Made by a program: the position numbers and the translations under genes. The notes under the pieces are model-generated. The model had not been told where the DNA came from and searched no databases. It saw nothing but the letters and a program-made list of their open reading frames with translations. DNA of 64,000 nt from Gordonia hongkongensis. GTDB lineage: Bacteria > Actinomycetota > Actinomycetes > Mycobacteriales > Mycobacteriaceae. The first letter of the stretch is position 1, and each line of letters begins with the position of its first letter. Where the stretch lies: NCBI RefSeq assembly GCF_023078355.1, contig NZ_CP095552.1, forward strand, positions 930,001 through 994,000, given 5' to 3'. Below, piece after piece: positions 37,116-45,181 of this stretch.

Positions 37116-37425
37116 GATATGTAGTGCTGCTCTGTCAAGTCCCATGGCGAAATTGCCTCCTTCTCAGGGGCTGTTGTGGGGTTGGCCACCCGCCGCGGTG
37201 TGTGGTGGTCGTTACTCGCGACGGTGTTGTCGGACTGATATACGCGGGTTGGTTACCGCTCAACGGTGTTCGACAGGAGATGAAAACGCTGGCCGACGGG
37301 TCTATGTAAACGTGCGTACCGTGCACCCAAAAGTGCTGGCGCACATAGCGACGCCGTGGATTCGTTCCCTGTTCACCACAGCGGGAGTCCCGCGACGGGT
37401 GGCCAAGATTGTGTGTCAGTGCTGG
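37116..37425 (-). ncRNA. Candidate bridge RNA region of the IS110-family element
   Basis: This non-coding end of the element shows no protein. An 11-base inverted repeat, TTGGCCACCCG at 37182 and CGGGTGGCCAA at 37396, could close a 225-base RNA structure. ATAGCGACG (37345-37353) is the exact complement of CGTCGCTAT, the target including the CT core and both flanks. CTGATAT (37235-37241) equals the element's left-end junction CT-GATAT, as a donor guide would. Read on the transposase strand, the target match comes before the donor match, the order known for bridge RNAs. Extent and transcription are inferred. Confidence 0.5.
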
Positions 37426-38511
37426 TTAGTCGTCGAGCACCGCCAGCGACCAGCACCAGCCGGCGAGCTCACGAGCGATCGCGGTGTTGGCCACGCAGGG
37501 ATGTTTGCTGCGGCGGTCGAATTGTTGCCAGCGCTTGTGTAGCCGACGATTGCCGGCATGGCCACGGGCGCGGGCAGCCGGTGTAGCAGCCTCCCACCGG
37601 CGGCGCATGGTCTGTCCGGGTGTGGCGTAGGGGCGTCGGTGTTGCCAGGCCGCCTCGACCAATAGCCGCCGCACGTGGGCGTTACCGGCCTTGGTGATCG
37701 ATCCCTGACTGCGGGTCCCGCCGGTCGAGTATTCCGAGGGCACCAACCCGGCGTAGGAGCCGATCGTGGCGCCACTAAACCGTGACCAGTCGCCGATCTC
37801 GACCGCCAAAGCGAACGCGGTCAGCGTCGACACGCCCCGCAGACACGACAGCCGGGTGACCACCGCCCGCCACGGATCGGTGGCCGCGGTCTGTTCGATC
37901 AGCTCATCGAGGCGGTCACGGCGGGCGGTCACGCTCAACACCGCGTCCAGGTCGTTGTCGAAGGCGGCTTGCAGCAGCGGCAGCTCGAAACGTTGACGCT
38001 GCAGCCACCGCTGATGAACACCGGTCCAGGGTTTCCCGCCGGAGTAGACGATCCCCTGTCGCAGAAGCAGTTTGGACAATCGATGCCGAGCGCGCATCAA
38101 GTCGCTGCGGGCGTCCTCGCGGGCGCGGACCAGATCCCGTGCGGCTTCGGTGCCCACCTCAGGAACACTGACCGCCACCACTTCGCCCAGGCGCAGCAAC
38201 TTCGCCAAGTGTGCAGCGTCTCGGGCATCGGTCTTGACGCGGTCCCCGGCTGGCCGCTGCAGCTTCGAGGGCGCGGCAACCACACACTCCATCCCGGCCG
38301 CCGTGATCGCCCGCGCCAATCCAAAGCCGGTCGGACCGGCCTCATAGGCCACCCGCACCGGCGGGGCCAGGCCTTGTAGCCAGCTGACGATGGTCGCCGC
38401 ATCAGGGACCAAGGTCTCCCGAATCACCTGCCCGGTGTCTTCATCGATGGCGTGAGCGACCACCGAGCGTGCGTGAACATCCAATCCGACACTTGTACCC
38501 TGAACAATCAC
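37426..38511 (-). CDS. IS110-family transposase (DEDD/serine recombinase)
   Basis: A 361-residue transposase. The RuvC-like N-terminus has the DEDD residues: GLDVHARSVVAHAIDE (D), YEAGPTGFGLA (E) and KTDARDAAHLAKLLRLG (D, D). The C-terminal Transposase_20 domain has LRGVSTLTAFALAVEIGDWS, YAGLVPSEYSTGG and RSQGSITKAGNAHVRRLLV, which includes the conserved catalytic Ser region. GTG at 38511 is chosen because AGGAGG lies six bases upstream; a TTG at 38532 would add seven residues before the ribosome site. The gene is intact, so the element may be active. Confidence 0.9.
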   Translation of the reverse strand: MIVQGTSVGLDVHARSVVAHAIDEDTGQVIRETLVPDAATIVSWLQGLAPPVRVAYEAGPTGFGLARAITAAGMECVVAAPSKLQRPAGDRVKTDARDAAHLAKLLRLGEVVAVSVPEVGTEAARDLVRAREDARSDLMRARHRLSKLLLRQGIVYSGGKPWTGVHQRWLQRQRFELPLLQAAFDNDLDAVLSVTARRDRLDELIEQTAATDPWRAVVTRLSCLRGVSTLTAFALAVEIGDWSRFSGATIGSYAGLVPSEYSTGGTRSQGSITKAGNAHVRRLLVEAAWQHRRPYATPGQTMRRRWEAATPAARARGHAGNRRLHKRWQQFDRRSKHPCVANTAIARELAGWCWSLAVLDD

Positions 38512-38624
38512 CGGAGGCCTCCTGATCTGCAATGTGGTGCTACCGCCGAGTGTGAACTCAGCAGCAGCAACCCACGATGTGTTTGCAGCTTGAGGCCTTC
38601 GGCCCCAAGGCCCTCATACCGTCT

Positions 38625-38649
38625 ATCGCTCCTCGCACCTCAGGGAGCA
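38625..38649. repeat. Dispersed palindromic repeat, copy C, right part
   Basis: The 25 bases ATCGCTCCTCGCACCTCAGG and AGCA-ending remainder complete the repeat cut by the insertion element. They end with the same CAGGGAGCA as the other copies. Confidence 0.85.
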
Positions 38650-38689
38650 ATAGTCAGCGGCTCTCTGCCTGTGGGCGGGCACGAAACAA

Positions 38690-38728
38690 GAACCGGGGCC
38701 GGACGTACACGTCGTCCGGCCCCGGTTC
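38690..38728. terminator. Terminator of the aldehyde dehydrogenase gene
   Basis: Perfect 16-base arms, GAACCGGGGCCGGACG and CGTCCGGCCCCGGTTC, with a seven-base loop, 22 bases downstream of the minus-strand aldehyde dehydrogenase stop. On that strand TTGTTTCG follows the stem, a reasonable U-rich tail. Confidence 0.8.
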
Positions 38729-38749
38729 CCCCTGTGAGAGGCGGGAGGT

Positions 38750-40249
38750 CTAACCCGTGGACACCTCGTAGCCCATCGGCAGCATCGTCGACTTGTGCTC
38801 GAGGAAGGACTCGAGACCTTCTCGGCCGTTCTCACGGCCGATGCCCGAGTTCTTGTAACCGCCGAACGGTGACTCGGGATCGATGGCGTACCAATTGATC
38901 CCGAAGGTGCCGGTGCGGATCTTGGTGGAGATCTCGATGCCGCTCTCGACGTCGTTCGTCCACACCGTGCCGGCGAGTCCGTAGCTCGAGTCGTTGGCGA
39001 TGGCGATGGCCTCGTCGACGTCGTCGTAGGCGATGACCGACAGCACGGGACCGAAGATCTCCTCCTGCGCGATGGCCATGTCGTTGGTGACGCCGGTGAA
39101 GATCGTGGGGGTGAGGAAGTAGCCGGAGTCGAGTCCCTCGGGACGCTCGCTTTCGAGAACCGCGGTGGCACCGGCCTTCTTGCCGAGTTCGACGTACTCC
39201 TCGACCTTGTTCCGCTGGTTCTCGGTGATCAGCGGTCCGAGCTGGGCCTCCGGATCGGACGGCAGCCCGACCTTCATCGCCTTCGCGGCCTCGACCATCG
39301 CGGCCACGATCTCGTCCTGTCGGCTGCGCGGCACCAGGATTCGCGTCTGCGCGACGCATGCCTGGCCCGTGTTGAACAGGCCGAGGAACGTCAGCATGAA
39401 GGCGTTCGCGGCGAGGTCGACGTCGTCGAGGACGATGGCGGCCGACTTGCCGCCCAGCTCGAGCGAACACCGCTTGAGGGTCTGGGCGCAGGCGGCGCCG
39501 ATCGCCTTGCCGGCCGCGGTCGAACCGGTGAAGGTGATCTTGTCGACGTCGGGATGCGCGACGAGCGCCTGCCCGGTCTCGGTGCCACCGGTGACCACCG
39601 AGATCGCCTCGGCGGGAACGCCCGCCTCGATGAACAGCTGCGCGACGTAGTTGCCGGTCATGGGGGTCTCGGGTGCGGGTTTGAGCACCACCGAGCAGCC
39701 TGCGGCCAGCGCGGCACCCATCTTGTTGCAGGTGATGAACAGCGGGACGTTCCAGGCACAGATCGCGCCGACGACGCCCACCGGTTCGCGGGTGATCCTG
39801 GTGGTGCCGAACAGGCCGGTGCGGTATTCCTCCCACTGGTAGTCACGGGCCGCGTTGGCGTAGGCGCGCAGGACACCGGTGCCGGGGAGCTGTTGGAGGG
39901 TGCTGATCGCGCTCGGCGGCGCGCCCATCTCGGCGGAAACGAGCGCGGTGATCTCGTCGCCCCGCTCGTCGATCAGATCAGCGACCTTCGCGATGATGTC
40001 GGCGCGCTGTGCGGGCGGCGTCGAACTCCAGACCCCGGAGTCGAAGGCCGCGCGCGCCGCGCGGACCGCGGCGTCGACGTCGGTGGCATCGGCGAGCGGT
40101 ACCGAACCGACGCGCTCACCGGTGGCGGGGGAGTGGACCTCGAGGGTCTCGGTGGAATGGGGATCGGCCCATCGGCCGCCGATGAGCAACTGGGGTTGAT
40201 CGCCCCCGCCGATGAGGGTGGCGGGTTGGGACTCCACGGTCTCGGTCAT
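38750..40249 (-). CDS. NAD(P)-dependent aldehyde dehydrogenase
   Basis: A 499-residue ALDH-superfamily enzyme oxidising an aldehyde to an acid. GAICAWNVPLFITCNKMG has the catalytic Asn, FTGSTAAGKAIGAACAQTL the cofactor fold, LELGGKSAAIVLDD the general-base Glu and FNTGQACVAQTRILVP the nucleophile Cys. The C-terminal PFGGYKNSGIGRENGREGLE is the usual family end. The aldehyde cannot be told from sequence. It is monocistronic, with a KstR-type operator about 95 bases upstream of the ATG and a strong terminator, which suggests induction in sterol catabolism. Confidence 0.93.
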   Translation of the reverse strand: MTETVESQPATLIGGGDQPQLLIGGRWADPHSTETLEVHSPATGERVGSVPLADATDVDAAVRAARAAFDSGVWSSTPPAQRADIIAKVADLIDERGDEITALVSAEMGAPPSAISTLQQLPGTGVLRAYANAARDYQWEEYRTGLFGTTRITREPVGVVGAICAWNVPLFITCNKMGAALAAGCSVVLKPAPETPMTGNYVAQLFIEAGVPAEAISVVTGGTETGQALVAHPDVDKITFTGSTAAGKAIGAACAQTLKRCSLELGGKSAAIVLDDVDLAANAFMLTFLGLFNTGQACVAQTRILVPRSRQDEIVAAMVEAAKAMKVGLPSDPEAQLGPLITENQRNKVEEYVELGKKAGATAVLESERPEGLDSGYFLTPTIFTGVTNDMAIAQEEIFGPVLSVIAYDDVDEAIAIANDSSYGLAGTVWTNDVESGIEISTKIRTGTFGINWYAIDPESPFGGYKNSGIGRENGREGLESFLEHKSTMLPMGYEVSTG

Positions 40250-40342
40250 TACGCGTGTGCTCCTCAGAGGACGGGGCCCTGCCCGGGCGAGGGCGGCCGA
40301 CAGCCGCCGATGGACAGGTGTGAACTACGGCACACGCAATAC

Positions 40343-40356
40343 TAGAACACGTTCTA
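40343..40356. promoter_or_regulatory. KstR-type operator upstream of the aldehyde dehydrogenase gene
   Basis: TAGAACACGTTCTA is a perfect palindrome and matches the KstR consensus TnnAACnnGTTnnA at every defined position. It lies 94 bases upstream of the aldehyde dehydrogenase ATG, and just after the end of the LON-domain gene at 40379. Confidence 0.65.
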
Positions 40357-40378
40357 ACTCTGATGCCAGGGGTGGTCG

Positions 40379-41014
40379 TCAGGAACTGCCGAAGGCCACC
40401 CGGGCCTCCATCCCCTGCAGCACGTCGTGGAGGATCTCGATCTGGTCGGACGGGTCCTCGGCCTCGAGGAGTCGGTGCTGGTCATGCGGTTGTCCCGCCG
40501 TCTGCGCCGCCCACCGGTGGATGGGCGAGAGGTCTGCGGCCCGGGGATCGGAGTCGATGAGCGCGAAGGCGGCGATGATCGGCTCGGGGTCCTCGCCGGC
40601 GGCGCGGAACTTTCGCCGGATCAGCTCGCGGTGTCGTTCGGCGAGGTCGCGCAGACGGGCCAGATCGGAGCGGCTCGGGGTCCGTTCGGGCAACACCGTG
40701 ATGCGGGCGCGGGGATATGGATCGTCGGGCAGCCACTCCTCGACCCGGAACCGGCGACGGCCGATTGCGGTCAGCGCCGCGCGGCCGTCCGGCAGCCGGC
40801 CGGTGATCTCGGCGTGTGCCAAGGTGCCGACCCGGCAGCGTGATTCGCCGCCGCCGACCTCGGAACCGCGCTCGATGAGTACCACGCCGAATCTGACCGT
40901 GGGCGGGTCGGTCGAGGTGTCGGCATGGTCGTCCAGCATCTGCCGATAGCGTGGCTCGAAGATGCGCAACGGCAGTTCCGCGCTCGGCACCAGGGCGGTG
41001 CCGAGCGGGAACAT
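40379..41014 (-). CDS. LON substrate-binding-domain protein
   Basis: A 211-residue protein made only of the N-terminal (LAN) domain of Lon, without ATPase or protease parts. MFPLGTALVPSAELPLRIFE and the following PRYRQML is the typical start; FGVVLIERGSEVGGGESRCR and VGTLAHAEITGRLPDGRAAL follow. Such stand-alone proteins are common in actinobacteria; they may bind substrates for proteolysis, but this is not shown. ATG at 41014. The downstream gap to the ALDH operon holds only the KstR box. Confidence 0.82.
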   Translation of the reverse strand: MFPLGTALVPSAELPLRIFEPRYRQMLDDHADTSTDPPTVRFGVVLIERGSEVGGGESRCRVGTLAHAEITGRLPDGRAALTAIGRRRFRVEEWLPDDPYPRARITVLPERTPSRSDLARLRDLAERHRELIRRKFRAAGEDPEPIIAAFALIDSDPRAADLSPIHRWAAQTAGQPHDQHRLLEAEDPSDQIEILHDVLQGMEARVAFGSS

Positions 41015-41068
41015 CGGCGCGACGAGCGTTTCGCCCGCCGCCGGTTCAGAGGTCAGGGCGTGCTCGTC

Positions 41069-41377
41069 TCAGGACTTGGGTCGCGCGTCGAGCACGACCT
41101 CGAACTCGAGCAGATCCGCACCCGAGGCGACCGGCTTCGCGCGCTCACCGGAGTGCGCCTCGCGGGCCGGACCCGCCGACCAGGCCTGGAAGTCCTCTTC
41201 GGACTCCCACTCGGTGACGACGAAGTAGCGGTCGTCACCCTTGACCGGACGCAGCAACTGGAATCCGAGGAACCCCTTGGACCCGTCGACCGAGTGGGCG
41301 CGATTGGCGAACCGCTTCTCCAGTTCGGGGCCCGCGCCCTCGGGGACGGAGATGGCATTGATCTTCACAACAGACAT
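41069..41377 (-). CDS. mhuD: Heme-degrading monooxygenase MhuD-like
   Basis: A 102-residue ferredoxin-like antibiotic-monooxygenase-fold protein very close to M. tuberculosis MhuD (Rv3592). The residues used by MhuD are all here: Asn7 in VVKINAI, Trp66 in EDFQAWSAG, and the heme ligand His75 in AREAHSGERA. The conserved block FLGFQLLRPVKGDDRYFVVT is also present. It would open heme to release iron for use. It is a dimer in the family. ATG 41377. Divergent from the hydrolase gene, the same order as Rv3592/Rv3591c. Confidence 0.92.
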   Translation of the reverse strand: MSVVKINAISVPEGAGPELEKRFANRAHSVDGSKGFLGFQLLRPVKGDDRYFVVTEWESEEDFQAWSAGPAREAHSGERAKPVASGADLLEFEVVLDARPKS

Positions 41378-41488
41378 GCGTCCACCATAGGCGCTGCGCG
41401 CGGGCGGTCGTCTGGGGAACGACGACACGGCGGTCGGGCCCCGTGCCGGTCGTCGGTGGCACTGCGGTTCTGCGACTACAGTTCTGGC

Positions 41489-42319
41489 ATGTTCGACGGT
41501 GAGGTTCCGCAGGAGACCGGACTTCGCGACCACAGTGGTCCCGAAGTCGCGGACGACGCGAACGGATCGTCGGCCACAGTCGAGCGCGCGGCGCCGCCCA
41601 TCGTGTTGCTGCACGGCCTGATGGGCCGCGGACGGACATGGCGCCGCCAGGTCCCGTGGCTGCGCCGGTACGGCCGGGTGTTCACCTACGACGCCGCGTT
41701 CCACACCGGCGCCGACGCCGAAGAACCCTGCGACGGCGGCGAACTCGCGACGGAGCGGTTCGTCGCCGACCTCGCCGAGGTCCTCACCTGGATCGACCGC
41801 GGGCCTGCGGTCCTCATCGGGCATTCGATGGGAGCCCTACACGCCTGGTGCGCGGCGGCGGAGTACCCCGAACTCGTCGCAGCGCTGGTCGTCGAGGACA
41901 TGGCCCCCGACTTCCGCGGCCGGACCACCACGAGCTGGACCCCGTGGTTCGAGTCCTGGCCGGACCGATTCGCCTCCGAGGCCGAAGCCGTCGAGATGTT
42001 CGGGCCGGTGGCCGGCCGCTACTTCTTCGAGGCCTTCGACGACGGCCGGTTACACGGTCGGATTCCGTTGTGGGCCGCGATCGCCGAGGAATGGGGCCGA
42101 CGCGACTTCTGGACGCAATGGCGTTCGGTCGGTGTGCCGGCGCTGCTGATCGAGGCCGAGCACGGGGTCACCCCGCCGGGGCAGATGCGGACGATGTGCG
42201 CGGTCAACGACCACGCCCGATACCTCCGCGTGCCGGATGCCGGACATCTGATCCACGACGACGCGCCACATGTGTATCGCGGTGCGGTGGAGGCATTCCT
42301 GTCCGGCCTCGACCGCTGA
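41489..42319 (+). CDS. Alpha/beta hydrolase (Rv3591c-like)
   Basis: A 276-residue alpha/beta hydrolase. PPIVLLHGLMGRGRTWRRQV gives the oxyanion-hole HG motif, VLIGHSMGALHAWCAAAEYP has the nucleophile Ser in GHSMG, VPALLIEAEHGVTP the acid region and AGHLIHDDAP the catalytic His. The first about 35 residues are a variable tail. Substrate unknown. ATG at 41489; a strong bidirectional terminator follows the stop. Confidence 0.87.
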   Translation: MFDGEVPQETGLRDHSGPEVADDANGSSATVERAAPPIVLLHGLMGRGRTWRRQVPWLRRYGRVFTYDAAFHTGADAEEPCDGGELATERFVADLAEVLTWIDRGPAVLIGHSMGALHAWCAAAEYPELVAALVVEDMAPDFRGRTTTSWTPWFESWPDRFASEAEAVEMFGPVAGRYFFEAFDDGRLHGRIPLWAAIAEEWGRRDFWTQWRSVGVPALLIEAEHGVTPPGQMRTMCAVNDHARYLRVPDAGHLIHDDAPHVYRGAVEAFLSGLDR

Positions 42320-42338
42320 GGCTGCTGCGCAACGTAAT

Positions 42339-42372
42339 TCGGGGCGTACACGACGAATCGTGTACGCCCCGA
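42339..42372. terminator. Bidirectional terminator between convergent genes
   Basis: TCGGGGCGTACACGA and TCGTGTACGCCCCGA are perfect 15-base arms with a CGAA tetraloop. It lies 20 bases after the hydrolase stop and 17 bases after the stop of the opposing membrane-protein gene, so it serves both. Confidence 0.85.
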
Positions 42373-42388
42373 GGAGGAACGAGTGGCG

Positions 42389-43345
42389 TCAGGCGGGGTC
42401 GGCCGGCGCGATGGGCGCGCCGTTGAGCCGGCGCCAGCAGTGCACGAAAAACAGCTGGGCGACGGGAGCTGCAACGATCAGGCCGATTCCGCACAGTAGG
42501 GCGCCGACCAGGGTGATTGCGTAAGTCACCAACCACGTGAGTAGAGAGTCGCCGAATCTGGACTTCACCAACTCGAACGATGCCTTCAGTGCCTCGACAG
42601 GCGATAGCCCCTTGTCGATTGTGGCAACGATCGAGAAGATCAAGAAGAACGCGGCGATGATGCCGGGGAGCACGCACAGGAACGTACCGATGGCTGTGAT
42701 GATCCCGACCAGAATCGCGGTGCCGATCACTGGTCCGAATCGAATCGGGGTCAGGAAAGATGCCGCGGATACAGGTTCGCCGTTAGCGACACGGACCGCT
42801 CCGGAGATGATGCTCGCCTGCAAGTACAGAATGCCGATGTAGAAGACCACGGCGATAAGCGCCATTAGGATGTAAGTACCGATTCCAGGCCCGCCGGACT
42901 GGATATACCCGTTCTCGTCTATAACGAGGTCGTCACTGCTGGCGAATAAAACGGTGTAGAAGACCCCGAGGAACACCGCGTAAAGCAGGAACATCGCGAG
43001 GCCCGGCAGGATCATCGCACCGACGTTGTTCTTGAACTTGCCGAAGGCCCACGAGAACGCGGTGCCCACGTCGATCTTGCCCGAATCTCCCGGCGCGCCG
43101 TAGGGATCCGGGGCTCCGGGATAGGCCCCGGCGTCACCGTACTGCGGCCCGCCCGGAGGCGGCGGAGGCGGGGCCTGGCCGTACTGCGGCTGCGGCGGCG
43201 GCTGCTGGCCGTACGGCGGTTGCTGGGGAGGCTGCTGCCCGTACTGCGGCGGCTGCTGCCCGTATTGGGGCGGCTGCTGCCCGGGGAAGCCGCCTGGTTG
43301 CTGCGGGTCCGGCGGCGGGACAGGGGGATACGGCGGCTGACTCAT
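42389..43345 (-). CDS. Membrane protein with proline/glutamine-rich N-terminus
   Basis: A 318-residue protein. Residues 1-85 are low complexity, made of PPQYGQQ-like repeats with Gly, Pro and Tyr. The remainder holds about five membrane segments: MILPGLAMFLLYAVFLGVFY, YILMALIAVVFYIGILYLQA, VIGTAILVGIITAIGTFLCV, LPGIIAAFFLIFSIV and TWLVTYAITLVGALLCGIGL. EALKASFELVKSRFGDSLLT is a conserved loop of this DUF-type family related to the membrane domain of glycerophosphodiesterases. Function unknown; ATG 43345, with ATG 43357 possible. Base composition in the helical part is visibly less GC-rich than its surroundings. Confidence 0.72.
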   Translation of the reverse strand: MSQPPYPPVPPPDPQQPGGFPGQQPPQYGQQPPQYGQQPPQQPPYGQQPPPQPQYGQAPPPPPPGGPQYGDAGAYPGAPDPYGAPGDSGKIDVGTAFSWAFGKFKNNVGAMILPGLAMFLLYAVFLGVFYTVLFASSDDLVIDENGYIQSGGPGIGTYILMALIAVVFYIGILYLQASIISGAVRVANGEPVSAASFLTPIRFGPVIGTAILVGIITAIGTFLCVLPGIIAAFFLIFSIVATIDKGLSPVEALKASFELVKSRFGDSLLTWLVTYAITLVGALLCGIGLIVAAPVAQLFFVHCWRRLNGAPIAPADPA

Positions 43346-43508
43346 GGAACGGGACATTAGCAACGATCCGGGCGTGGTGGGAGACTATCTCCGAACGATC
43401 AAACGACTGGTCAATGAACCCGGCACGGCTTATGAGGTCTGTCGGCACCGGCTCGAGCGGAGTTCCGGTACAGCCGTCTCGGAGCCGTTCGGCGGAGTCC
43501 CGGCGGAG

Positions 43509-44405
43509 CTATGCCTCGCCGGCGAGGCAGTAGCGTCCGCTTGCGGTGATCTCCACGAGCCCGTCGACGAGCAGCGAATCCAGGGCCCGGTCGCGCTGGG
43601 CGGTGTCGGAGGTCCACACGACGTCGAGTGCGGCGCGGTCGACGGCGCCGCTCGTGTTGCGCAGGACATCGAGGAGCAGCCCGCGCACCTGACGGTCGGT
43701 GCCGGCGAACTTCTGCACCCGGCGCGGCGGTCCGGAGTGCGTCGGCCGGCCGAGGCCGACCCAGGTGCAACCGTCGACGAGAGGGCACTTGTCGCACTTG
43801 GGGTTTCGAGCCGTGCAGACGAGCGCGCCGAGTTCCATCAGCGCCGCCGAGAAGCGTGGTGCCGACGCGGCGTAGGTGCCGTCGTCGGACCGGGGGAGCA
43901 GCGCCTGCGCGTCGGCGAGATCCCGCCGCGACGGATTCGCCGGTTGTTCGCGCCCGTGAACCGCGCGGACGATGACCCGCCGGACGTTGGTGTCGACCAC
44001 CGGCACGGCCTGTCCATAGGCGAAGCAGGCGACCGCCCGTGCGGTGTAGTCCCCGATACCGGGCAGTCCCAGCATGGTCTCGACATCCTCGGGAACCCGA
44101 TCGCCGTGGTCGGCGGCCAGCACCTTGGCGCACTCGTGAAGGCGGAGCGCGCGTCGGGGGTAGCCGAGCTTGCCCCACGCCCGCAGGACCTCCCCGGCCG
44201 GTTCGACCGCCATCGCCGAGGGGACCGGCCATCGCCGGACCCACTCCCGCCAGGGTTCGACCACCCGGGACACCGGCGTCTGCTGCAACATGATCTCGCT
44301 GATGAGGATCTGCCAGCCGCTACACGACGGGTCACGCCACGGAAGATCCCGTTCATGCATATCGAACCAACCGAGCAGATGGCCCGATGGCACACTATTG
44401 GGCAT
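43509..44405 (-). CDS. mutY: A/G-specific adenine DNA glycosylase
   Basis: A 298-residue glycosylase removing adenine mispaired with 8-oxoguanine. ISEIMLQQTPVSRVVEPWRE is the start of the glycosylase fold; LGLPGIGDYTARAVACFAYG is the helix-hairpin-helix, and VPVVDTNVRRVIVR holds the catalytic Asp. Four Fe-S cysteines are spaced C-x6-C-x2-C-x5-C in CTARNPKCDKCPLVDGC. The C-terminal 8-oxoG-recognition domain is reduced, as in mycobacteria. ATG 44405 shares bases with the divergent carbonic anhydrase start; GTG 44393 is a good alternative. Confidence 0.93.
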   Translation of the reverse strand: MPNSVPSGHLLGWFDMHERDLPWRDPSCSGWQILISEIMLQQTPVSRVVEPWREWVRRWPVPSAMAVEPAGEVLRAWGKLGYPRRALRLHECAKVLAADHGDRVPEDVETMLGLPGIGDYTARAVACFAYGQAVPVVDTNVRRVIVRAVHGREQPANPSRRDLADAQALLPRSDDGTYAASAPRFSAALMELGALVCTARNPKCDKCPLVDGCTWVGLGRPTHSGPPRRVQKFAGTDRQVRGLLLDVLRNTSGAVDRAALDVVWTSDTAQRDRALDSLLVDGLVEITASGRYCLAGEA

Positions 44406-45054
44406 GACCGCAACGACACCACGGCAGGCCTGGCGCATCCTGCGCGACGGCAACAACCGATTTGTGACAGGTGAATCTCAGCATCCCAGCCAGGGTATCG
44501 AGGACCGGGCGCGACTCGCCGGGGGCCAGCACCCGCACGTCGCGCTCTTCGGTTGCGCCGACTCCCGCCTGGCGGCCGAGATCATCTTCGACCAGGGTCT
44601 CGGCGACATGTTCGTCGTCCGCACGGCCGGTCAGGTCATCGACTCGGCGGTCCTCGGTTCGCTCGAGTACGCCGTCGAGGTGTTGCAGGTACCGCTCATC
44701 GTGATCCTCGGGCACGACAGCTGCGGCGCGGTGAAGGCCACCCTCGACGCGCTCGACGACAACCAGATCCCCGGCGGTTACATCCGGGACGTCGTGGAAC
44801 GGGTCACCCCCAGCATCCTCGCCGGCCGTAGCGAGGGCCTGACACGAGTCGACGAGTTCGAGGCCCGCCATGTGGTGGAGACCGGGCAGCTGCTCATGCA
44901 GCGCAGCCGGATCATCGCCGATCGGATCAGTACCGGCCGCCTGGCGATCGTCGGCCTGACCTACCAGCTCAGCGAGGGGCAGGTGAACGTCCAGGGCGTG
45001 TACGGGGACATCGGTGAACGCCCGGCGCCCACCGCGGTGGCCGAGTCTGCCTGA
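44404..45054 (+). CDS. can: Beta-class carbonic anhydrase
   Basis: A 216-residue beta-carbonic anhydrase interconverting CO2 and bicarbonate, like CanB (Rv3588c). Zinc ligands: Cys and Asp in LFGCADSRLAAE, then His and Cys in ILGHDSCGAVKAT. The middle GLGDMFVVRTAGQVID is the usual dimer strand. The start ATG overlaps the mutY ATG on the other strand, so at least one of the two probably has a leaderless transcript or a later start. No ribosome-binding site is seen upstream. Confidence 0.93.
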   Translation: MTATTPRQAWRILRDGNNRFVTGESQHPSQGIEDRARLAGGQHPHVALFGCADSRLAAEIIFDQGLGDMFVVRTAGQVIDSAVLGSLEYAVEVLQVPLIVILGHDSCGAVKATLDALDDNQIPGGYIRDVVERVTPSILAGRSEGLTRVDEFEARHVVETGQLLMQRSRIIADRISTGRLAIVGLTYQLSEGQVNVQGVYGDIGERPAPTAVAESA

Positions 45055-45181
45055 CGTCGTATTCGTCTCCGCATGCGGTGGACCTGAAGGCGAACTCTAG
45101 ACTTTGCCTGCTCGGGACCGCTTTCCCGCTGCGACACGCCGCACGTGATGAACCAGAAGTCAAGACCCGGCCGTTAGCGTT

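Larger units (their letters stand above)
37116..38624 (-). mobile_element. IS110-family insertion sequence inside a palindromic repeat
   Basis: The element is 1,509 bases. Its boundaries are set by comparing the split repeat copy C with intact copy B: flanks ...CTCGTCGCT and ATCGCTCC... rejoin perfectly if the element runs from GATATG to CCGTCT. A CT dinucleotide is found at both ends (37114-37115 and 38623-38624), as expected when a CT core is shared by target and donor. There are no terminal inverted repeats and no usual target duplication, typical of IS110. One transposase gene on the minus strand is followed by about 310 bases of non-coding DNA and preceded by about 110. A long 3' non-coding end fits the IS1111 subgroup. 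Confidence 0.85.

Noticed and set aside
37116..38624. Typical terminal inverted repeats and a target-site duplication for the insertion element
   Set aside because: Comparison of both ends shows none beyond the shared CT, in agreement with the IS110 family rather than a DDE-type element.
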